In this document: one piece after another, positions 8,192 to 14,709 of the stretch
Layout of the letters: each line of letters starts with the position of its first letter
Position numbering within the stretch: the first letter of the stretch is position 1
DNA from: Hyphomicrobiales bacterium
GTDB lineage: Bacteria > Pseudomonadota > Alphaproteobacteria > Rhizobiales > Beijerinckiaceae
DNA: 24,457 nucleotides
NCBI GenBank assembly: GCA_947374125.1
Contig: CANCAR010000016.1
Location: forward strand, 1 to 24,457
Direction of reading: 5' to 3'
Notes under the pieces: model-generated
Seen by the model: the letters and a program-made list of their open reading frames with translations, nothing else
The model's database searches: none
What the model was told of the DNA's origin: nothing
Position numbers and translations under genes: made by a program

Positions 8192-8640
8192 GGCACGAAC
8201 CCCCCTTTTAGTCGAAGCCAATCGGCTTCATAATACAGAACATCGATTTACGACTTCCCGCGCCAGCGCGTTGGAAACGCCAGAGGGGTCGGGTCAACCG
8301 CGTGAACTGCCGTAGATTGGAAGGGAGATCCCCGCCGCACTGTTGGCAAGATGGACAAGCCTCTTCGGGTTCTCCGCCTTTGGAGGGCAGAGAGAGACGA
8401 AAAAGCCCGATCCGTCGTTGCTTTAAGTCGCGTCCCTCGGGGAGAACGAGGTACGCCGGTTTCGCCTCCGGCTGCCGGTTGATTATCGGATTCGTCGAGA
8501 AGATTGACGAACCCGGGCGGCTGTCCGGCCTCTTGTCCGGATGCCCACCAACCGACACACGACCACAGGCACGTGCGAAATTGGGCAAGGGGGAAATAGG
8601 GGCATTATCCCCCCATTGCAAGCGTTTTTTTTGTCATAAT
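8192..8640 (-). promoter_or_regulatory. Structured 5' leader of ornithine decarboxylase (candidate speF-type leader RNA)
   Basis: This is the largest gene-free stretch in the window. On the minus strand it is packed with short hairpins: TCCGG/CCGGA (8526-8543), GGTTCGTC/GACGAATCC with one bulge (about 8487-8512), GCCGG/CCGGC (about 8456-8473), CCTCG/CGAGG (about 8435-8451), GCGTT/AACGC (about 8267-8279) and GAAGCC/GGCTTC (8214-8229) just before the decarboxylase SD. A speF leader RNA motif has been described upstream of alphaproteobacterial ornithine decarboxylases (Corbino and colleagues, 2005). This region fits by position, size and structure, but I could not compare it with the covariance model. 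A GATAAT at 8609-8604 might be a -10 element, with no convincing -35. Confidence 0.6.
8208..8243 (-). CDS. Putative 11-residue leader peptide before odc
   Basis: A mini-ORF encoding MFCIMKPIGFD, with its TAA (8210-8208) three bases before the G-run that serves as the decarboxylase SD and 16 bases before its ATG. GGGAAG lies about ten bases upstream of its ATG. Codons 5-10 form a perfect GAAGCC-GATT-GGCTTC hairpin (8214-8229). A ribosome translating the peptide would open that hairpin and terminate on top of the SD, so translation-coupled control of odc is plausible. By analogy, the E. coli speF leader peptide senses ornithine; no sequence similarity is claimed. It could also be a chance ORF. 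Confidence 0.4.
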   Translation of the reverse strand: MFCIMKPIGFD

Positions 8641-8724
8641 TTGTGTGACAGTGAACGGATAAAAAACAGCGTTAATTCAAGGTTCTAAGATCCTGTTGTC
8701 TTAAACCAAAGGCACTGGGCCCCC

Positions 8725-9030
8725 TCACTCCGCCGCCCGCTGCTGCGACTTCGGCACGATATCAATCCGGTAGCCCAACGCGTCGAGCACCTTGGTGATG
8801 GTGGCAAAACTTGGATTGCCCTCGGCGGAGAGGGCCTTGATCAAGCCCATGCGGCTGATGCCCGTCTCGCGTGCAAGCTGGCTCATGCCGCGGGCGCGGG
8901 CGACATGACCAAGCGAACGAACGAAAAACGCAGGATCATTATCCTCGGCGACAACGGCGAGATAATCGAGAATATCCTCTTCTGTCTTGAGAAAATCGAC
9001 GATATCAAATCGCGTGAGTTTAAGTGTCAT
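8725..9030 (-). CDS. HigA-like addiction module antitoxin (HTH)
   Basis: 101-residue antitoxin with a Cro/CI-type helix-turn-helix, seen as LARETGISRMGLIKALS followed by PSFATITKVLDALG. The N terminus (LTRFDIVDFLKTEEDILDYL) is typical of the COG3636 antidote proteins that are encoded after their toxin. Its ATG overlaps the toxin stop by four bases (9027-9030), giving the toxin-first order usual for HigBA-like pairs. It should neutralise the toxin and probably represses the operon through an operator upstream of the toxin gene. Confidence 0.9.
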   Translation of the reverse strand: MTLKLTRFDIVDFLKTEEDILDYLAVVAEDNDPAFFVRSLGHVARARGMSQLARETGISRMGLIKALSAEGNPSFATITKVLDALGYRIDIVPKSQQRAAE

Positions 9031-9329
9031 AGGTCTTCGCCTAATTCTTTGACCAACATTTTTGCTTTTAAAATATCGCGTGACTGCGAGCTTTTATCGC
9101 CACCACACACCATAACCACAACCGTGTTGCCACGCTTCACAAAATAGAGACGGTATCCCGGCCCATAGTGAATTCGGAATTCACTGATACCCTCGCCAAT
9201 TGCTGCAACGTCACCGAAATTTCCTTCCGCAACCCGATCTAACCGCGAAATAATGACGAACCGGGCCTTCCGATCGCGAAGACCAGTAAGCCACGCCGAG
9301 AATTCATCCGTATATCTGATGTCAAACAT
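9027..9329 (-). CDS. RelE/HigB-like toxin of type II TA system
   Basis: 100 residues of the COG3657 RelE/ParE-superfamily group. Characteristic stretches are TDEFSAWLTGLRDRKARFVI, ISEFRIHYGPGYRLYFVKRG and VVVMVCGGDKSSQSRDILKA. Members are ribosome-dependent or related mRNA interferases; activity here is inferred. The gene begins only about 24 bases after a TTGACA on the minus strand (9358-9353), so the transcript leader must be very short. It overlaps its antitoxin by four bases. Length is normal, so the module looks intact. Confidence 0.9.
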   Translation of the reverse strand: MFDIRYTDEFSAWLTGLRDRKARFVIISRLDRVAEGNFGDVAAIGEGISEFRIHYGPGYRLYFVKRGNTVVVMVCGGDKSSQSRDILKAKMLVKELGEDL

Positions 9330-9336
9330 AACTGTA

Positions 9337-9366
9337 TACCATGATTATCAATTGTCAACTATGGTA
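9337..9366. promoter_or_regulatory. Candidate TA operator and promoter
   Basis: Inverted repeat TACCAT (9337-9342) and ATGGTA (9361-9366) separated by 18 bp, lying directly upstream of the toxin gene. A minus-strand TTGACA (9358-9353) falls between the arms, with TATACA-like bases (about 9338-9333) downstream but at short spacing. The arrangement suits autorepression by the HTH antitoxin; neither promoter nor operator is proven. Confidence 0.4.
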
Positions 9367-9414
9367 CGCAATACGGGGACGGATTTGTCTGACTAACGCG
9401 CTCTCATAAAAGCA

Positions 9415-10326
9415 TTACCCCGCCGGATGCACTGTCCGCCAATGCCGCGCGATGTCGATGCGCTTCGCCACCCAGACCTTGTCGTGGCTCTGCACGTAAT
9501 CGAGGAACTTCTCCAAGGCCAAAGCCCTGCCCGGGCGCCCGACGAGACGGCAATGCAGGCCGATATTCATCATTTTCGGCGCGCCTTCGGCACCTTCCCG
9601 CCAAAGGAGGTCGAAGCTGTCTTTGAGATATTGGAAAAAATGCTCGCCGGTATTGAACCCCTGCGGCGTCGCAAACCGCATATCGTTGGCATCCAGCGTG
9701 TAGGGTATAATCAGATGCGGACCCTTCGGGCCCTTCACCCAATAGGGCAGATCGTCGGCATAGGTGTCGGATGAATAGAGAAACCCGCCCTCCTCCATCA
9801 CCAAATCCTGGGTGTTCATTGAGCAGCGGCCCGTATACCACCCCAAAGGGCGCTCGCCAGTGAGTTCTGTATGCAAGCGGATTGATTCAGCAATCTGGCG
9901 GCGCTCTTCCTCGATTGGCATGTCTTTATGCTCAACCCATTTCAACCCGTGCGAGGCGATTTCCCAATCGGCCTCTTGCATGGCCTTTAATTGATCCGGA
10001 CTACGCGCCAAGGCCGAGGTGACGCCATACACCGTCACGGGCATGTTGCGCTTGGTTAACATGCGCCAGAGCCGCCAAAAGCCTGCACGGGCGCCATATT
10101 CATAAATCGATTCCATATTCCAGTGGCGTTGGCCCGGCCATTGCGCCGCGCCGACGATTTCCGACAAAAAGGCCTCAGAGGCGGCATCCCCATGCAAAAT
10201 ATTGTTCTCGCCGCCTTCCTCGTAATTGACAACGAATTGTACGCAGATATTGGCCCCATTAGGCCAATGGGGATCTGGGGTGTTGCGGCCATAGCCAAGC
10301 ATGTCACGGGGATAGTCAGTCGTCAT
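9415..10326 (-). CDS. puuE: Allantoinase PuuE (cofactor-independent, polysaccharide deacetylase fold)
   Basis: 303 residues, matching the PuuE family that hydrolyses allantoin to allantoate in purine catabolism without the metal centre of classical allantoinases. The signature start YPRDMLGYGRNTPDPHWPNG and the stretches FVVNYEEGGENNILHGDAA and SEAFLSEIVG are diagnostic of the family, as is the later ASHGLKWVEHKDM. The ATG at 10326 has a GAGGAGG SD six bases away and keeps the conserved N terminus; the longer reading frame to 10383 is not needed. It lies 25 bp after chrA on the same strand. No other urate or allantoin gene is visible, so it is an isolated pathway member here. A related peptidoglycan or chitooligosaccharide deacetylase role is less likely. 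Confidence 0.9.
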   Translation of the reverse strand: MTTDYPRDMLGYGRNTPDPHWPNGANICVQFVVNYEEGGENNILHGDAASEAFLSEIVGAAQWPGQRHWNMESIYEYGARAGFWRLWRMLTKRNMPVTVYGVTSALARSPDQLKAMQEADWEIASHGLKWVEHKDMPIEEERRQIAESIRLHTELTGERPLGWYTGRCSMNTQDLVMEEGGFLYSSDTYADDLPYWVKGPKGPHLIIPYTLDANDMRFATPQGFNTGEHFFQYLKDSFDLLWREGAEGAPKMMNIGLHCRLVGRPGRALALEKFLDYVQSHDKVWVAKRIDIARHWRTVHPAG

Positions 10327-10351
10327 CAACGCCTCCTCAAACCAAGAAGGC

Positions 10352-11689
10352 TCAAAAGAAGCCGAGTATCGCGGGCAAGGCAAGTCTCAATAAGAGGCCT
10401 GCCACCGTTGTTACCAGAAGCGTCATGCCTAATCCGCGGTGCAACACCAGCAAAAGCACAAAGGCGAGCGCCGATAGCGCAACCGCATCCGGCCTAACAC
10501 TGGCAAGGGTAACCGCTGGCCATTGGATCCAGCCGAATGTTAACTCGCCAATGTCAACAAACAGGACATGCAGCCCAAACCAAAACGCAACCCAAGCGAC
10601 CACTCCCACCACCACCGCCGTAATCGCCGCAAGCGAGGCGGAAAGCCTTCGGTTCGAGCGGAGCCGTTCGAGATAGGGCGCGAGGGAGAAAATCCATAGA
10701 AACGAGGGTACAAAGGTCATCCAAAGGGTGAGCATCGCGCCCAACACACCGGCCCAGATGGGGTTCAGCAAACCCGGAGCGCGCATCGCCGCCAAAAACC
10801 CAACAAATTGCGTGACAAGAATCGTTGGCCCCGGCGTGGTTTCGGCTAATCCCAGCCCGTCCACCATTTCTTGGGGCGCGAGCCAGCCTTTGCTCTCAAC
10901 GGCTGCTTGGGCGAGCCAAGCGAGAAGGGCATAGGCTCCACCAAACGTGACGGTGGCGAGTTTGGCAAAAAACAATCCAATATCCACTAACCTGTGGTCT
11001 GACCCGAGCATTAATGCCGTAAAGCCTAAAGGCACGAACCAAATGGTGACCCACAAAAAGATCGTCCGAAACGTCCGCCCGGTATGCCCCGGAGCGATTT
11101 CAGCCTTTACCTTGGGCGCGGCGGCGAGTGCGAAGAGCTGCGGCCAATAGGGACCAATCCAATAAGCCAAAGCGGCAACACAAAGCACTAGAGCGGGGAA
11201 CGGAACGCGCAAAAGCCCGATGGCTGCAAAAGCAAAAGCGGATAATACCACCATCGCGCGCGTCTTAAAGGCCCGCTTCGAAATCCGAATAACTGCCTCA
11301 ACGATCACCGCCAGAACTGCCGCCTTTAAGCCAAAGAACAAAGCGGCAACGAAAGGGACATGGCCAAGCAACGCATAGACCAAGGACAGCCCGAGCATCA
11401 CAAAGGCACCGGGAAGAATAAACAAAACACCTGCCGCTAAGCCACCTTTTACACCGTGCAAGCGCCAGCCAATATAGGTGGCAAGTTGTTGCGCTTCAGG
11501 CCCCGGCAGCAGCATGCAGAAATTCAGCGCGTGGAGAAAACTCGTCTCGTCGATCCAACGCCGTTCAGCGACAACGCTCTTATGCAGCATAGCAATCTGC
11601 GCGGGGGCGCCGCCAAACGATAGGCAACCAATCCGTAACCAAAGTCGGATGGCTTCGCCAAATGGGACGTCGTTTTTCGATGTGTCCAT
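10352..11689 (-). CDS. chrA: Chromate transporter ChrA (two-domain)
   Basis: 445-residue CHR-superfamily membrane protein with two homologous halves. The N half carries LSFGGAPAQIAML and LLPGPEAQQLATYIGW; the C half repeats the pattern as VTFGGAYALLAWL and TTPGPTILVTQFVGFL. About ten to twelve hydrophobic helices are visible. Family members expel chromate driven by the proton gradient; actual substrate here is inferred and could be another oxyanion. The ATG at 11689 starts at the family N terminus (FGEAIRLWLRIG follows) with a G-rich SD; an upstream in-frame extension to 11845 lacks family character. It diverges from a DMT exporter and precedes puuE. Confidence 0.92.
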   Translation of the reverse strand: MDTSKNDVPFGEAIRLWLRIGCLSFGGAPAQIAMLHKSVVAERRWIDETSFLHALNFCMLLPGPEAQQLATYIGWRLHGVKGGLAAGVLFILPGAFVMLGLSLVYALLGHVPFVAALFFGLKAAVLAVIVEAVIRISKRAFKTRAMVVLSAFAFAAIGLLRVPFPALVLCVAALAYWIGPYWPQLFALAAAPKVKAEIAPGHTGRTFRTIFLWVTIWFVPLGFTALMLGSDHRLVDIGLFFAKLATVTFGGAYALLAWLAQAAVESKGWLAPQEMVDGLGLAETTPGPTILVTQFVGFLAAMRAPGLLNPIWAGVLGAMLTLWMTFVPSFLWIFSLAPYLERLRSNRRLSASLAAITAVVVGVVAWVAFWFGLHVLFVDIGELTFGWIQWPAVTLASVRPDAVALSALAFVLLLVLHRGLGMTLLVTTVAGLLLRLALPAILGFF

Positions 11690-11827
11690 GATCACTACCC
11701 CGCCCTTTTCCACTCGACCTATCCACCAGCCGTGACAGAGATGCAACGGAGACAAGCCCACCTTGCTGTCGTCATGCCGCTGATTTGTCGTTAAGGGAGG
11801 AACAACGCCACACGAAAACCCAATACG

Positions 11828-12739
11828 ATGCCCGACGTAACCCATTCGACCGATTCCTCACGCCAGCGATTGATTGGCATCGCGCTGATCGCCGGCGCGT
11901 TTTTTCTGTTTTCGCTTCTCGACACGTCGGCCAAATGGCTGAACCACATCATTCCGACAATGGAAACGGTATGGAGCCGTTATGTGTTCAGCGTTATTTT
12001 CGTAATGATCGTTATCAATCCAAAAACAAAACCCGGTGTTTTGAAAACGAAAAAGCCCGGCCTTCAGGCTCTTCGTTCACTTTTTCTATTCACGTCGACC
12101 CTTTTCAATTTCATAGCGGTCAATTATCTTCAACTCTCGCAAACAATTTCCATCGCTTTTGCAAGCCCCTTATTGGTCGCACTTCTTTCTGGCCCGCTAC
12201 TGGGCGAACGCATCAGTCGTGACCGCTTTATCGCCATTGTCGTAGGCTTTTTTGGAGTTCTCGTCGTGGCTCGCCCAGGATTTGGTGGCATTCATCCCGT
12301 GGCCATCCTTTCGGTCTGCGGTGTGGTTTGTTATTCGATGTATGCCATCATGACGCGCCATCTCGCCGCGCACGATTCCACGGAGACAACACTCGTCTAT
12401 TCGGGCCTCGTCGGTGCCATTCTATTGACCCCGGCACTTCCGTGGTTTTGGCACAATCCGCCGGACGTCATAACCGCTCTTACAATGGTGGCCCTTGGTG
12501 CCTACGCTGCGCTGGGCCATTTTGCCTTGATCAAAGCCCACCGATTTACCCCGGCCTATATTCTGTCCCCCTTCATCTATACCCAACTTATATGGATGGT
12601 GCTTCTGGGTTATTTTGTCTTTGGCGATATACCCGATGGCTTTACCCTTTTGGGTGGTTTCATCGTTATCGGCTCAGGGCTTTATCTCTTAGCCCGCGAA
12701 CGCAAACGGCAGGGATTAACCCCTGCCGTTGCCGATTGA
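11828..12739 (+). CDS. DMT-superfamily (EamA) transporter
   Basis: 303 residues with about ten transmembrane helices and two EamA repeats. Repeat one starts GIALIAGAFFLFSLLDTSAK and contains SLFLFTSTLFNFIAVNYL; repeat two starts near HPVAILSVCGVVCYSMYAIM and ends with the typical YTQLIWMVLLGYFVFGDIPD. The cytoplasmic tail is basic (ARERKRQG). Substrate unknown; family members export amino acids, nucleosides or other metabolites. No good SD is near the ATG at 11828: the only GGAGG is about 27 bases upstream, so the start is uncertain. Its last ten codons overlap a strong hairpin. It converges on the next gene with a 13-bp gap. Confidence 0.9.
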   Translation: MPDVTHSTDSSRQRLIGIALIAGAFFLFSLLDTSAKWLNHIIPTMETVWSRYVFSVIFVMIVINPKTKPGVLKTKKPGLQALRSLFLFTSTLFNFIAVNYLQLSQTISIAFASPLLVALLSGPLLGERISRDRFIAIVVGFFGVLVVARPGFGGIHPVAILSVCGVVCYSMYAIMTRHLAAHDSTETTLVYSGLVGAILLTPALPWFWHNPPDVITALTMVALGAYAALGHFALIKAHRFTPAYILSPFIYTQLIWMVLLGYFVFGDIPDGFTLLGGFIVIGSGLYLLARERKRQGLTPAVAD

Positions 12740-12746
12740 ATGCTTT
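12705..12746 (+). terminator. Hairpin terminator overlapping end of the EamA gene
   Basis: Perfect 10-bp stem AACGGCAGGG (12705-12714) and CCCTGCCGTT (12721-12730) with a six-base loop, lying inside the final codons of the transporter gene. A CTTTT run follows the stop at 12742-12746, about eleven bases after the stem, which is a long gap for an intrinsic terminator. The 13-bp convergent gap leaves no other room for one. Confidence 0.45.
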
Positions 12747-12752
12747 TATAAC

Positions 12753-13655
12753 TTACTTCTTTTCGAACGATGTCCCATTCGCTTCGGCCACGACATCGGC
12801 CAGCATAGGCACAAAATCATTCGCCCGACCGCCATTAATCGCAATCGCATAAGCGTTTTTCACCGCATTGCCGAGGGGATTTGCGATGCCCGCATCATCC
12901 GCCATGGATTCGAGATAGCGCATATCCTTAAACGCGTTGGCGAGGGTGAACTTGTGGGCATCACGGTCGCGTTCCAGCGTGTATTTCATGAAGGTTTGAT
13001 AGAAACCGCAATCCATTCGGCCGCCACGGATCACGCTATCAAACCGATCCGGCGTGATGCCGACCTTCTGCGCCAATACCAAAGCCTCGGAATAAAGCGC
13101 TGCATAGCCGAGTGAGAGGAAGTTGTTAATCAGCTTCATCTTATGTCCGTCGCCCGGCCCGCCAATATGCACCGCACGGCCCGACCAAGTTGCCAGCACA
13201 GGTTTTAGCCGCTCGAACACCACCTCGGTCGCGCCGACCATGGTATCCAGCGTGCCTTCCCAAGCCTCCTTCGGCGTACGGCCTAAGGGTGCGTCGACAA
13301 GCGTAATGCCATGCGCTTCACATTCCTTGAACAAGGCCATCGTCGAGGTTGGATCGGACGTCGAGCAATCAACGACCAGCGAACCCTTTGGCAGATTAGC
13401 GATCAGCCCATCAGGACCACGCAGCAGTGCTTCGACTTCTTTCGAGCCCGTCACACAAAGAAAGACAACGGTTGATGCCTGCGCCAACTCCTTAACGCTT
13501 TTGGCTTCTTTGGCCCCGCGTGTGAGAAGATCTTCGACCGGCGCACGGTTGCGATGCCCCATAACGGTAAGCGGATATCCCTTTTCGACGATATTCTTAG
13601 CCATACCATGGCCCATAAAGCCTACGCCGATAAAGCCGATTGTTTCTTGCGTCAT
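12753..13655 (-). CDS. Beta-hydroxyacid dehydrogenase, YihU/SLA-reductase-like
   Basis: 300-residue NAD(P)-dependent enzyme. The Rossmann motif is GFIGVGFMGHGMAKN (7-21). In place of the usual DAPVSGG it has DAPLGRTPKEAWEGTL (121-136), and the catalytic lysine lies in KMKLINNFLS (Lys174). The GRT motif and the LINN-x-x-S motif match E. coli YihU, the sulfolactaldehyde reductase, whose substrate residues are, from memory, Arg123, Asn174 and Ser178; the equivalents here are Arg126, Asn177 and Ser181. SD AAGGAA precedes the ATG at 13655. It follows the ltnD-like gene by 23 bp. Function could be reduction of sulfolactaldehyde, tartronate semialdehyde or a similar C3/C4 aldehyde acid; only the family is certain. 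Confidence 0.88.
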   Translation of the reverse strand: MTQETIGFIGVGFMGHGMAKNIVEKGYPLTVMGHRNRAPVEDLLTRGAKEAKSVKELAQASTVVFLCVTGSKEVEALLRGPDGLIANLPKGSLVVDCSTSDPTSTMALFKECEAHGITLVDAPLGRTPKEAWEGTLDTMVGATEVVFERLKPVLATWSGRAVHIGGPGDGHKMKLINNFLSLGYAALYSEALVLAQKVGITPDRFDSVIRGGRMDCGFYQTFMKYTLERDRDAHKFTLANAFKDMRYLESMADDAGIANPLGNAVKNAYAIAINGGRANDFVPMLADVVAEANGTSFEKK

Positions 13656-13678
13656 ATGATTTTCCTTCCCCTTTTCGA

Positions 13679-14560
13679 TTATTTTTTCAGGCCCGCAATG
13701 TGCCGATAGGCTTCAACGACTTGGCTGTCATCCTTCGAGCCAAGTCCCATAGCGGAGGCTGCCAAAAACATTTGCAAGGCGGCAGAGGCAATCGGCAACG
13801 GCGTTTTAGAGGCGCGCCCAGCATCGACCACAATGCCCAGATCCTTCACAAAAATATCGACTGCGCTCGCCACAATAGGCTCTTCCTCGAACATACGAGG
13901 GCCGCGATTATTCAGCATCCAGCTTCCAGCCGCCGAGCCACCAAGAATTTCAAGCGCTAATTTGCCGTCGATACCTGCCTTCTCAGCCAAAGCAAAAGCC
14001 TCGGCCGCCACCGCGATATGAACGCCACACAGCAACTGATTGACGGTTTTAACCGCTGCACCTTGCCCAGGCTCTTCGCCCACATGAAAAAGCTTATCGC
14101 CAAGCGTAAACAACACCGGATGAAGCCTATCAAAAAGCGCTTTGGGTGCGGCGGCCATAATCGTCAAGGTGCCCCCCTTGGCACCCACGGTGCCACCCGA
14201 TACCGGCGCGTCGATCAAATGGCGGCCCGTCGCTTCAACCCGTGCAGATATCCCTTTTACCGCTGATGGGGCGCAAGTCGCCATCAAAACGACCGTCCCT
14301 CCGGGAGCCAACGCTTCCAGCGCACCCGCATCAAACAGCACGCTTTCGGCTTGGGCGGCATTTACGACCATCAGAATCAGAACGTCGGCGCCCTGCGCTG
14401 CTGCGGCAGCCGTTGTGGCCCCTTTGCCACCCAAGGCCTCGAAAGCTCTAATACTCTCAGGTCGAACATCAAAACCTGTAACGGAATACTGCTTCTTGAC
14501 GAGGTTTTCCGCCATGGGCATACCCATCGCACCAAGACCAACAAATCCAATATGTGTCAC
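13679..14560 (-). CDS. ltnD: L-threonate dehydrogenase-like enzyme (LtnD/YgbJ family)
   Basis: About 293 residues. Rossmann motif GFVGLGAMGMPMAEN, catalytic DAPVSGGTVGAKGGTL and lysine in AAVKTVNQLLCGVHIA. The stretches LMVVNAAQAESVLF, VGEEPGQGAAVK and SAVDIFVKDLGIVVDAG closely follow E. coli YgbJ and the LtnD group, which oxidise L-threonate to 2-oxotetronate. A GGAGG lies eight bases before a GTG at 14560; a TTG at 14563 is an alternative start. It is first in a two-gene minus-strand unit with the YihU-like enzyme. The kinase (OtnK), aldolase (OtnC) and isomerase (OtnI) that usually complete this pathway are not in the window, so the symbol is by similarity only. Confidence 0.82.
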   Translation of the reverse strand: MTHIGFVGLGAMGMPMAENLVKKQYSVTGFDVRPESIRAFEALGGKGATTAAAAAQGADVLILMVVNAAQAESVLFDAGALEALAPGGTVVLMATCAPSAVKGISARVEATGRHLIDAPVSGGTVGAKGGTLTIMAAAPKALFDRLHPVLFTLGDKLFHVGEEPGQGAAVKTVNQLLCGVHIAVAAEAFALAEKAGIDGKLALEILGGSAAGSWMLNNRGPRMFEEEPIVASAVDIFVKDLGIVVDAGRASKTPLPIASAALQMFLAASAMGLGSKDDSQVVEAYRHIAGLKK

Positions 14561-14709
14561 CAACGCCCCCTCCGGCGGAATTAGACCGCTTAACTCACTT
14601 TTATTATCTTCACATCCGTTGCGCGGAAATCAAGAAAAGGCCATACCAAATTTACGCAACCCTCCCGGTTATTTTCAAGCGCACACTGTAAAATGGCGAA
14701 GGAATCCCA

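Noticed and set aside
8208..8621. 137-codon minus-strand ORF across the odc leader
   Set aside because: It lies on a structured leader, has no family resemblance and no SD at its start. Only its last 12 codons have a plausible own start.
8641..8724. Imperfect GGTT-AAGA/TCTT-AACC stem after the antitoxin gene
   Set aside because: Short broken stem without a following T-run; not strong enough to call a terminator.
10326..10383. N-terminal extension of PuuE
   Set aside because: The family N terminus begins at the ATG at 10326 with a strong SD; the extension overlaps the chrA end and has no family similarity.
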